Part shown: positions 43,843 through 54,333 of the stretch, piece after piece
How positions within the stretch are numbered: the first letter of the stretch is position 1
Layout: the number at the start of each line of letters is the position of its first letter
Assembly: GCA_015501585.1 (NCBI GenBank)
Contig: JADNRY010000162.1
Coordinates: 1 to 64,000, forward strand
Direction: 5' to 3'
Source of the DNA: Rhodocollybia butyracea
Lineage: Eukaryota > Basidiomycota > Agaricomycetes > Agaricales > Omphalotaceae
DNA: 64,000 nucleotides
Notes under the pieces: generated by a model
What the model was told of the DNA's origin: nothing
The model's input: only the letters and a program-made list of their open reading frames with translations
Databases searched by the model: none
Position numbers and translations under genes: made by a program

Positions 43843-43952
43843 TTGGGAAAAAGCCCTCTGCCACCTCTTCGCCTCTTTTTCTTCCCGTCTCCCCCCTGGG
43901 ACTCAAGACTATCGTGTACCGACATTTTAATATCTTGCCGTTACATTTTTCA

Positions 43953-45293
43953 ATGTCGCATTCGCATCATGTTCTCAACCATCACAGTGGCCAATACATA
44001 CACTACTCCGGCCCTTCTTCTTCGAACCAGCCAACGTCTTCCACGTCGACAAACAACTCAAATGCTTCTGCCTCCAAAACTACACCACAGTCGGTCTTAA
44101 ACAGCGCTGCGTCTTCGTCGTCGCCGCCATCGACGTCTACCGCGACTATGATTACCACTGTAGCCCCACAGGATACAACAAAATTTGTACACCATTATCC
44201 CGTGCCGACGTATGAATTCCAACATTATCCGACAGCACATACGCCCGTGGCCACTTCGACAACACCAGCGCCAGTGCCAGTAGCATCAACATCTGCTTCC
44301 AACGTGAATAATTCACTACCATCAGCACCAAGTGGATCAGGGTCTACAGCACCAACCTCGGGACCTCTCGTAGCAACTGGTGATTGGACCCGAGATTTAG
44401 TTCATCTGGCGAAAACAGCAGAGCTAAAGTGAGTATTTTTTTCATCCATCTTAGATTGATTTTACCGTTATTCACAACCTTTCAGAAAACACGCTCTTAC
44501 TGTCCAATTACACACTGCCCATATACTATCTGCACATGCGTCGCTCGAGCAGAAGAGTAAGAGTATACAAGATGTGAAAGAACAGCGCAACAAGTAGGGT
44601 TAATTGTCTGTTCTTTGTTGTATCGTTGCTCACGTATTATCCAGACTTGACTCGGAACGTACTCGTTTGCTCACGGCGCTACGCCAAGTGAACGAGGACC
44701 GGGACAAGGCGGATCTACTCGAGGCGGATTTGGAACGAGAGTGCGTAGTTTTCTTTTCCCTGTAAACGCATAATCCTCAATCCAACTCTCGCGCAGATGC
44801 ACGACTCTCCGTTCTCAAGTGCACGCTCTCTCAGAAGGAGATTACTCTGTTTCCAAGGCGGACGTGGACCGTCTACGCGCAGAGCTCGGGCATCCACCAC
44901 TACCCACCTTGCAAAGCATCCTAGACGAAAAAGCCGCCGCGTAAGCCCTTCCTTATCGCATCACCCAGTGGACCACATTCTAATCTAACCTATTCCAGCT
45001 ATCTCACCGAACGCCGTCTGAACGGGAATACAGCTTCTGGGCCCGCCGCCACCCCCGCCGCCGCATCCACCTCGTCCACCCCAGCGTCTTTCCAAACAGC
45101 CTCGTATGCCGTCCCTGCCCCCGCCCCCGCACATGTACAGCCCATGGCGTCCGCTTCCACGAGCACGCTGAACGCCAATTACAAACGCAATGCGTCGCCT
45201 GCGGTTGATGGCGGTGCCAGCAGCACGTCTCCTGCGTCTGCGAAACGCCCTAGGGGACGGCCGAAGGGAAGTAAGAACCAGAAGCGGACTTGA
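43953..45293 (+). CDS. AT-hook, coiled-coil nuclear protein, five exons
   Basis: Exons 43953-44428, 44486-44593, 44645-44740, 44797-44940 and 44999-45293 keep one frame throughout and give 372 aa. All four introns have GT-AG ends and are 50-58 nt. A Ser/Thr/Pro-rich, probably disordered N-terminus (to about 145) precedes a helical region rich in Glu, Leu, Arg and Lys (about 145-260) with coiled-coil character. A second Ala/Pro/Ser-rich stretch follows. The C-terminus carries an AT-hook (RPRGRPKGSK, residues 358-367) that would bind the minor groove of AT-rich DNA. It is probably a chromatin or transcription-associated protein; no enzymatic domain is seen. An upstream in-frame Met at 43914 is possible but less likely. 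Confidence 0.85.
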
Positions 45294-46440
45294 GCGGGGT
45301 AGAAAGGAGGGTGCGAGGTTATTGCTTTAAACACGTTTTGGCCGACGTTGGGGGTGCTTTTTGGGATCTTGGACGAGAGATGCGGTAGATGCGGTAGACG
45401 AGCAGCGATTGAAAGTGTTGTTTTCGGTTTTTTCGAATCCGTTTTTTGCGCGCTCTTGGATGCTTCGCCATATATACACGTTGGCTCTTTGACTTCGTCT
45501 TCGACTATCGTTCATCCTGGGCTCTCCTTTGGCGGCGACGAGGATTGATGGACGTATCGCTACGCACGACACTACTTCCCTGGACAGTGGATATTATGTC
45601 GTCCTAATTTATCCCAATTTATCCCTCCTAGCTTTACGCTGTGAGAAGGGGGTTGTACGTTGAGTCTGATGTATCTTAAAATTTTACCTGCTTGTATCGC
45701 TTACGGTTAGACATTCTGATCGAGGTTCTATTCTTTCTGGGGGTCACCAATTTTTTTAGTGATCGATAGTGATAGTAGGTCCTTAATAAAATGAATTGCA
45801 ACTGTAACGGCGATGGTACACGGAAGAACTGAAATCCTGAACTCTTGTGGATATACCGGAGAAGCAGCAATAGGATTTGGAACGGACTGAGGTTGTGCGG
45901 ATGTGAGAGTAGTTGGATATCGCGAAGAGGTAGGTGGAGAGACAATCTCCTAGATCTCAGCGCTCAGGCCTCAGGTTTGACGCTCATTGAGCTCAAGAGA
46001 CCTAGTACCGAAAATCGTTAGTGGAAGACAGTCGGGTTGACGAGAAATGTACATTCGCGACTGATGCGTAGGCGAAGGCATGTTGGCGGTTGCGTGAGAC
46101 GAAGGGAGAGGCGCCAGCCAATCGGTGTAGTTACTGGTAGCTCACATGAAAAACATCGCACTTCTGTGGTTTGACAAATCGCTGCCCGCTAGAGATGTCA
46201 GTTATAGTGCGTAAGCGAAAGAATTCGGAATCCGATATGGTGTAGAATTGGAATTGGAATTGATTACACGGCCCATTCAGCCTCAGCTGAAAGCGGTCCC
46301 CGAAGGAACTAGCCGGTCCACGCCAGCACCAGCGAGCTCGACTCTCGTAGTAGTAGGCTAGCTAGACGATTACTATCTAGCAGCTTACATTTATCTACAT
46401 TATGTCTACATACATATACCAGTACATGTTGCGCGATAGC
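45294..46440. other. 3' region with a dispersed repeat at 45660-45950
   Basis: 45660-45950 matches 29895-30160 (TTTTACCTGCTTGTAT, GTTCTATTCTTTCTGGGG, AACTGAAATC), a diverged dispersed copy. The rest shows no gene. Repeated CTCAGCGCTCAG blocks occur near 45955 and again near 46636. Confidence 0.5.
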
Positions 46441-46444
46441 CCGG

Positions 46445-46455
46445 GGTTCGATTCC
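46445..46455 (+). promoter_or_regulatory. Polymerase III B-box-like element, copy 1
   Basis: GGTTCGATTCC matches the B-box consensus exactly and sits in a CGGGG/CCCCG stem like a tRNA T-arm. It is followed by TGTCGGAA. No A box is recognisable upstream, so it is a 3' fragment. Confidence 0.5.
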
Positions 46456-46701
46456 CCGTGTCGGAATGTGTATATTCGAAGCTGAATATTGTTTTTGTAC
46501 TCTATACTATTTAATATACGGCTTTCGCACAGAGTCGTCGCTGTTGATTTGAAAACCGATGTTGCGTTTTTTATTCAATAGTCCCGATTCAAATGTTTAC
46601 CAGTTTGCCTCGATATCTCAAAATCATCTCAGAAGCTCAGCGCTCAGCGCCCAGCCTCAGGGATGAGATGCCTCTCAGGCCAATGCAGGCCGTACAAGTA
46701 A

Positions 46702-46786
46702 TTCCGATATGATGTAGCGGCCACATCGTGGCCCTCCTACGAGAATGGCACTAATGACTATCGGGGTTCGATTCCCCCCGTCGGAA
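46702..46786 (+). tRNA. tRNA-like sequence or tRNA pseudogene
   Basis: An 85-nt unit can form a 7-bp acceptor-like stem (TTCCGAT 46702-46708 with GTCGGAA 46780-46786), a D-stem (GATG 46711-46714 with CATC 46724-46727) and a T-arm with the exact B box GGTTCGATTCC (46765-46775). TGATGTAGCGG at 46710-46720 is an A-box with two mismatches. The anticodon arm does not form a clean 5-bp stem, so amino-acid identity cannot be assigned. It is more likely a pseudogene or SINE head than a working tRNA. Confidence 0.42.
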
Positions 46787-47201
46787 TAGTGTAGGATCCT
46801 TTAAGTTTTTTATTTGAAGCGCTGACTCGGAGCACGGTGCAACGAATCACAATGGTCTCTTGCACCAGTACATATTATATCTCGAAATTCTCCCACTGGA
46901 AGTTTCCGCTGCAGAGGAACCGTCGAACCGAAACATCCCTCAAGTCCAAGTTCCCAATTGTTCCCTGGTCTGGGACATTGACTGCAGGGATTGTTAGTGG
47001 ATGCGTCAAATAATGCGGAACAACGGATTTGGGATCGGGAGAATGGGAGAATGGGAACAAGAGGAAGCATCGCTTGTGAAACCTTCAGACATCGACTGCG
47101 CTGGATCGTGATGGTCAGATTAGCTATCTAGGTACACACATCTACGGAAATAGAGACAACATGCCCATTGCCTACAGTAGAATTCTAGCCAAAGTCCCAA
47201 T

Positions 47202-47370
47202 TCCGATTTGATGTAGCGGCCACATTGTGGCCTCTCCCAAGTTAAAGTACTACAATGGCACTGATAGGCACTGAAGCTGGTATCGTGCGATAGCTCGGGG
47301 TTCGATTCCCATATCGATTCACACCAAATTCACACAGACATGGTTATTTTTTTTTTTTTTTTTTTTTTGA
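47202..47370 (+). repeat. tRNA-derived SINE-like copy with T tail
   Basis: The unit repeats the 5' sequence of the tRNA-like element (TTCCGATTTGATGTAGCGGC). It has an exact B box at 47299-47309 about 90 bp further on and is followed by a run of more than 20 T at about 47347-47368. The longer A-to-B distance and the homopolymer tail suggest a SINE-like retroposon. Confidence 0.4.
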
Positions 47371-47450
47371 AGTGGGCAGGAATAGCCGCCCATTAGCTAA
47401 TTCATGAAGTTGAGCGCCTGAGCGCTCATTGTGATTCTTTGTTCTTTTCG

Positions 47451-48826
47451 ATGTCAGATCAACCTGTTTCCTACGACCGACCCGTTCTCCCTTCAGCTGG
47501 TAGCTCTGCCACAGAAGGCTTCAATGAGCGCTACATGAGCTGCTACAACCTCATCTTGGAAGCCGAACGCAACGCCCTCGATATATATGCCTCCTGCTCC
47601 GACGATGGGGATTCGGCAAAATTGGCGAAACAAAATGTCATCTCTGCGAGGGTTACGGGAGGCTTTCTTCTCCATTTGTATCGTAAACGACGCATTTTAG
47701 GCGACGCTCCTGCAAGTCAGCTTGTATTGCATGTTCTATCGGGGTCAGTATCCTCGTACACGGTGATATACCAACTAGGTCGATTGTATCGTGATCGCCT
47801 CATGCACGCATGTACGTCAAACCTTCTGTGGATATGTAAACGTGCCTTTCTGACCTCTTGTTCAGTCCGGACAGACCACAAACATGTTGCCCCTGCATCC
47901 ACTCATCCTTCTCGGCCATCCTTCAACACTCTGGAAGATATGCTATCAAATACAATAGAGGCTTCAGGGACGGATTATATCACAGCGAGGAAAAAGGTGC
48001 GCCAACTAATCTGCTCGTTTTTCCGCTCCCAGATTCATGGTATCAAAGACGCTGGCGCGAGACGGTTATCGATGCATGCTCACTGGTTGTTTCGACACCA
48101 ACTCATGTTCACGCAATGTAGAGCTCGCAGCCTTGCGTGGCGATGACGCCGATGCCGAAGTTCAAACTTGCCACATATTGAACAAATCTGCATTATACAA
48201 CCTTGAGGACCTCCCGGAGGATAGAGCCGGCACTCCTGCGGTATGAATGATATTCTATAAATTTAAAGTTTCGCTCACTCACCTTTCAGAGAGACCATGC
48301 TGCCGGAGTCATGGCGATTCTTACACAGTTCGGCCTCGAACAGCTAGTGGATGAATTAATCCAAAAGGGAGGAATACACAGTCTGCGTAATTTACTATCG
48401 CTTATCTCGCCACTGCATCTACCTTTTGATCGTCTTGACCTCTGGTTTGATGAGACTGACGAGGTGCGTGGCCGGAAGTTACGTTTCATGCCCAATCGCT
48501 GATGCATATCTCAGGAGAATGTATACCAAGTGCAGGTTGCTCGACCGAACATTCTGAAATTGTTCGCCTATGTCAACCGTCGACCTCATTTCGCGGTAGA
48601 CGAGACGATCAAGAAAGTAAATTTCAGAAGTGCGCATCTGGCACTGCCTGACCCTCGCTTGCTTGCTCTTCATGCTGTGTGTGCCCGTGTTGCTCACATG
48701 TCTGGTGCTGCAGAATACTTCTACGAGTTGGAGCGGGACGCAGAAGACACAACGGTCATAACTGAAGACAGTCTACACTTACTCAATAATCTACTCTCCC
48801 CATTTACTGTTGTTTCTGCTTATTGA
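47451..48826 (+). CDS. HNH-endonuclease domain protein, five exons
   Basis: Exons 47451-47811, 47866-47996, 48049-48240, 48290-48463 and 48515-48826 join in frame to 389 aa. Residues about 168-275 form an HNH (HNH_2-type) domain. RDGYRCMLTGCFD supplies the Cys/Asp opening, QTCHIL gives H206, and the C-terminal NLLSLISPLHLPFD gives N262 and H271, the order expected for a beta-beta-alpha-metal nuclease. Such domains are widespread in mushrooms as single proteins of unknown role. The N-terminal 160 residues show no known domain. Introns are 44-54 nt with GT-AG ends. Choosing the acceptor at 48048 for intron 2 is what keeps the nuclease motif in frame. No lesions are seen. Confidence 0.85.
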
Positions 48827-49980
48827 TTGTTTGGGTCACATCCCTGGACATCCAGCTGGTTTTAATGTACTTCAATGTGTTTGTAGTGATACCACAGCTG
48901 TGTTTTTCGACCCTGAGCTCTGCATCCGGGAGAACTTGAGCTACGTCGAAGTCATTATCTTCACCCTCTACCTATTTTGACGTAACGCTGTAAATCCCTA
49001 ACTATTCAGTTCCATTCCTACCCAACCAAAGCAACAAGAATTTCAGGATATACTCGCACATCAAGGTAACGTAGAACAGAGATATTTTCAAAGCGAGGTG
49101 GATGATTCGAACTTTTCCCATATACGCAGGATTGAAGGCTCTTGCCATTCTCTTATGTTAAGTTTCGGAGATCTTGTAATAAAGACTTGGGATTCGGAGT
49201 AGATCTCTATATTTATTGTGGCGCTTTGAACGCCTACCTACTAACCATCATAACTTAGCTTGATCAAGGACTTATCTCAGTCTCCAGAAGCTCTCAAACC
49301 CTTTCATAAGCCATACCTGGCTCTTCTCGCTATTGGGATGTTATGTTGACATCTACTAATTGCAGCATACTTGACTGGATCCACTTACCTTAGTTTGAGT
49401 CATTGCGTTTGAACTTTTAATGCAACGTCCGAGGAACGTCCTCGAAAGAAACTTGAAAGCCGGATTCGCCCAAGTGGTCTCAGCAAAACACACAGAAGGT
49501 CCAGTTTGATACATACAGAACATCGATACTGTAAGTCGCCCTCCAGATCAAACCCCTCCATTGTTCTGATGCATTTCATGTACATCGAAAAACCGATTTG
49601 GGATCGGGAGAATGGGAACGAGGGGGAGCCCCTGACCTCAGAAATCGACAGTGGTGAATCGTGATGGTCAGATTACTGATACGGGGGATAACAATAATAA
49701 CCTGAACACATTCCCTTTAGTAACCACCTGTTACTTCTGGCTCAGATTGTGACAGCGAATGTACAATTTTTGTTTGCAATTCAAAAACTGAGATACGCAC
49801 AACATACGTTGGATTCTGGGAAGGAGGTCACAGAGTCAAAGAGGAAGGCACTATAACTAAACCTATATTCTCCAAATACAAAGAAAAAACATCAAAGAAA
49901 AAACCTAGGTCGCTTGTGAATAATCCTAGCAATGGAAATGAGGGAAAAACTCTAGTCAAAGATAACCGGCATATCCTAGG
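48827..49980. other. Intergenic, partly duplicated
   Basis: 49390-49585 aligns with 52600-52815, the upstream flank of the first DUF4246 gene (CCCAAGTGGTCTCAGCAAAA, ATCGATAC). GATTTGGGATCGGGAGAATG near 49592 also occurs near 47026. No gene is supported. Confidence 0.45.
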
Positions 49981-52510
49981 CTAATATCCCATAGTGCAAT
50001 GCATCACGCTGTCGGTGCACTGCATCAACATCAGTCGATGCATCTCCGCCTCTTCCCTTGTCAATGTTCCTTCAGATATATACCTCCAGATAATATCAAG
50101 CAATTCTGGAGGGAGAGCTGTTCCCCCAGTCAAACGAGTAGAGATTTTGGATATCAAAGTGAACATTGTAGGTTTATTGCATTTACGCATTTGCATCGGT
50201 ACTTCGGAGGTTGTTAAGACGTTCATGCTTCCGAGGCCTTTGAGGCTAAATCCGTGGTGATGGATCTCCTCTTCATGCGAAGTGTCGTCAACAAGGAAGA
50301 AACATAACTGGGGAAAGCGTGATGAGGATTTGCGAAGATAATGGAAACGCAGAAAGACTTACAATCTTTCTGCTTGCAACACGATCTCCGCTAACAGATC
50401 CATTTTTAATTTGGGCAACCTTGTGCTGGGAAAGACGTTGTATGAACAATATAATCTATGACATACAAGAGGGTATACATACATGTATCCAATTGGGGAA
50501 CGAAATCATTCTTCCGGTCCCATTGCTGCCTGGGCAGATGTTTGTCGTCGATACCCGGCCTAGCTCAACAAAACGGGATAGGTTACCGCTTGAGATGAGG
50601 GTCGGTCCTTCATTACACGAATCCGTTTCCCAGTCACTAGGATAGTGATCATCACATCCGTCATTATCACCATCAGGCGTTGTGAATTCCAGAGCGAAGT
50701 CCTATCGCAGAGCTATGTAAATCTGTATCCAAGAATGAATAAAACTTTACCTCATGTGTGTATATCTCATGGGTGTAGTCAGCTTCATATGTGTCGTCGG
50801 AATTCTCCAAGTGAGGGAAGTCTTCGATCGAGTCTCGGAACTTGCGAAAATCCAACCCTTCATCCTGAATGACCTGACCATTGGAATCATAGTAGTAGAA
50901 AACCGAAGCTACAATTTGCTCGTGAGGCTGGAGTAATATTTTCAGTAAGACATAGGTTAAGTAGGGAGAAGCTGGTTACATACCATTCCTTCCATATGCC
51001 ACAACCCTTTGTACTCTTGTCCAGGTATCAACATATAATTAACCGCCTAAACCCAAAAAAATTCAGTGTTTGGACCGAGGATGAATTTGAAGATGAATAC
51101 CTTCACTATAACCTTCATCTCCTTGCCTTTATACTGTTGCGAAGCAGCAAATTCATTGCCGAGATCATAAAAAGTTGTCTTGACGCATTCTTCCTGTCTA
51201 ATATCTCTTTGAAGCTCTTCCTTTGCTTGTTTCTCGTCGCGCCTCCGAGCATCCCACTCAGATGATTGTTCATTGAGAAATTCTGTCCACATTTCTCGCG
51301 TTAATTCATAGCCATTTTCAATTGCAAAGTCCCGACGTTCCGTCCATCGCTCAACTTTGAAACCGTTAGCATCAAGCATTTGACAAACTCTAGAAAGTAT
51401 GATGACAGACCAGACGTAGAATATTTTGTGGCATACTCAGCGCTCTGTTTCAGCGTCTTTTCAAAGTGAGATAGTGCAAGCAAAAACATCTTTTCGATTA
51501 CTCTGAAGAGGCCAGGATACTGTTCACGTGTGCCGAGCCCATTGATGTATGAATTGATATGAGCATCTGTTCCATCCGGGGATATTTGGAATACAGACGG
51601 TATCGAAGCATATGAAGAAATCGTGTCTCGTGCGGAAACCATATCAATGAGTTTTGTATGGAACATGTTGTCTTTTCCAAAGGGAGGAAGCTTGACATCC
51701 GATGACAAGACGGGAGTGGTTCCGGCAATATATGGATCTACAAGTCTTAGAAAGCATTCACTGTAGAGCCAAGTAGAGCTTACAAAGCGAGGGATCTATC
51801 AAATCTTGGACCTACGGAGTCAATCTTAATGATAGGAAAAGACCCCTAATGAACACAGGTAATTTCGTACCTTCCCAGATGAACCAGGATGAAAGTCTTG
51901 AGGCTCCTTTGCTGCTAGAGTGTCCAGTTGGCGCATGAGCTACATGGGAAACTGTATAGCATCATTTGAACAGGAATTATCAGAAAGCACTAACCTCTTG
52001 ATGGAGAGCTGGTGGTACGAGATCATCCGAAATGAAGATACCCAATCCACTCTCTTTCAATTCAGGTTCTCGAAGCGCATATTTTGATCCTCGGGCATAC
52101 TTCAAACTATTCTTTTCGTTGGTTTCGATCATGTTCATGTCGAAAGGCTCAAGAGAGCTATCTGAAGCGTCCAACGAGATCTCAGATTCCAATGTTGTCA
52201 GTGCTAAAGCTGAACACCAAAGGTCGCTATCGAAGTACAACATCAGCAAACCAAAGATTAATGCCGGTAAGGTATAGCAGTACCTGACTGCATCTCGAAG
52301 AGGACTTGCCAGAACCCGGGCGTTTGAGAAAGCATGGCCAGCTTTGTTCACCCACTGCAAAGCTATCTTCTCGTCGAAAATTTTGCTTTTCCAGTCCTTC
52401 TTTTGGCGCACTGCTATGCAGAATCGAGTTAAACATCGGTCTGTCATAGCTATATCGCTGGATTTCAACTGTGGAACGTGGCCTTGAATTCCATAAAGTG
52501 CAAGAGACAT
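49981..52510 (-). CDS. DUF4246-domain protein, copy 1
   Basis: The gene reads from about 52510 (MSLALYGIQGHV) to a stop at 49981. Recognisable DUF4246 blocks in order are DWKSKIFDEKIALQW, SDDLVPPALHQE, FHPGSSGKVQDLIDPSL, INSYINGLGTREQYPGLFRVIEK, MKVIVKVF, YKGLWHMEGMPHEQIVASVF, FFLVDDT and the C-terminal LTREEAEMHRLMLM. The start is chosen because copy 2 aligns there. Several introns are present, but not all boundaries could be settled, notably around 51740-51800. The first intron found in copy 2 seems to have lost its acceptor AG here, and the region reads through in frame. DUF4246 proteins are common in ascomycetes and basidiomycetes and have no established function. Confidence 0.68.
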
Positions 52511-53429
52511 AGTGGCAGAAGTTGTTGAACACGCGGTTTCTCGGGCCGGAAAAGAAAGTTTGATAAGTTCGAACGTCATTGGGGGTTGCCGATAAGCTGT
52601 GTTCAAGTCATTGCATTTGAAGCTTTATGGAACCTCCGCGAAAGACAGATTAGCCCAAGTGGTCTCAGCAAAACTAGTCTCTTATAAACGACGTATCTCA
52701 CGATTAATAAATTGATGTATGTAGTTGGAAAAACAGTGTCTGATTCGATACATAGAAAATATCGATACAGCAAGTCACGCTGTAGGTCAAAGCTTTCCGT
52801 TTTTCCGATGCATTCCTGTACTACGGTGGCATGAATATAAAACAGAAATTCGCCCAGCGCAAGTTACCTCTGGGTTCTGCCATCTGTTTCAGATTGCAAA
52901 AATTGATCACAGCAAGGTCGTAGCAAGATATGTACAAGTTCTTTTTGTAAATTCAAAAAATGCAATATATACTGGAAGGCCGGAGATGAATTGCTAAAAG
53001 TTCCTACGACCATTTTTTCTGATCCGATATTCTCCAGAGTCCAAACGCGAAGATTGAAATGCAGTCAGTCACAAATCCTGCAGCTTCAGACTATTGCAAA
53101 GGGTAGTCCTAGCAATACAAATGAAGTTAAAAACTCCAGTCAAAGATAAACTTAAACAACATACCCTGAGTACTTCAATAAGACAATCCCATAATCTCAT
53201 TCATCGTGCTGTCGGTTTTGCGGATCAACCTCAGCCGATACAACTCTGCCTCTTCCCTTGTCAATGGCCCTTCAGATACATACCTCCAGATAATATCAAG
53301 CAATTCTGGAGGAAGAGCTGTTCCCCCAGTTAAACGAGCAGAGATTTCAGATACCAAAATGAACATTGAAGGTTTATTGCATTTGCGCATTTGCATCGGT
53401 ACCTCGGAGGTTGTCAAGACGGTCATGCT

Positions 53430-54333
53430 TTCGGGGAAGGAAGGAAGGAAGGAAGTGAATTACTCGGCACGGTCCAAGATCTGAACGCCGGGGCAGCCGA
53501 AGCTCCCATGGTGCGGCACAAGCACCATGGTCTTCGGGCTGACTGCCATCAGACAGGGACGAGCTCGCAACTAGCACTAAAACTGCTGCTGTAGATCCCT
53601 GCCCAACGACAGCCACCAATTATTTACAGTACAGGCATTGTACATACTTATATACAGTGTTATGTATTTGTTACCTACAGTATGATGTTGCATCAATGAT
53701 AGTGCATATATTGAGTGCAAACATAGAAGGGGGTTTGAATCATATATTCTCAAATATCCATATTGCAATGATTGAGAAGGGAATTTGACATGAGACCAGA
53801 TAGCCTACACATGCTGCTTTCTTTTTGTTTATTGTGTATCCACTGAGTCATATGGCATTGGGGTAAGTTGCATTCTAAGAGTGCATGTTCAGCCTGAGGT
53901 GTTTCAACACTTCGCCAATAAGCTAAGCCATGGCTTTCTGGTGATGAAACAGATGGAAGTTTGTAGACTGTACTGTACGATTATGACCATAAGTTCAGCC
54001 CTCTGGAGCGTTACGGGCTAAATTGCATATTGAAGCACAAAAATGCAGTTTAATGCGTTATGACCAGATTTTTTGCAGTTCATGCCGCTGCGTTATGCGT
54101 TACAGATCTGGAGCCTTACGAGTTCAGAGTGGTTGTGTTACGCGTTACTGAACTTATGGTCGTAATTGTACAGCAGTTCTGAAGCAGCTATGTATTGATG
54201 GCTTCAGAAATTTACTAACATCAGGAGCTTTGCCTGCTGCTAACATATTGGCAGGAGTACAGTCTAGGATATAATATGTATTCCCAGCACTGCAGTGCAA
54301 TGTAAAGAATTGTTATGGGGAAAATGAACTTGA
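53430..54333. mobile_element. Insertion in DUF4246 copy 2
   Basis: The sequence between CATGCTTTCGGGG and CTTGAGGCTAAATCC has no counterpart in copy 1, where these flanks are joined. It starts with a short GGAA tandem run. A TIR-bounded unit lies inside (53973-54173). No target duplication was certain, although GGGGAA occurs at both borders. Confidence 0.6.
53973..54173. mobile_element. MITE with 26-bp inverted ends
   Basis: CTGTACGATTATGACCATAA at 53973 and its inverse at 54148-54173 differ at two positions over 26 bp. The interior has repeated GCGTTATG and CGTTAC motifs near both ends. It is non-coding. Confidence 0.75.
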
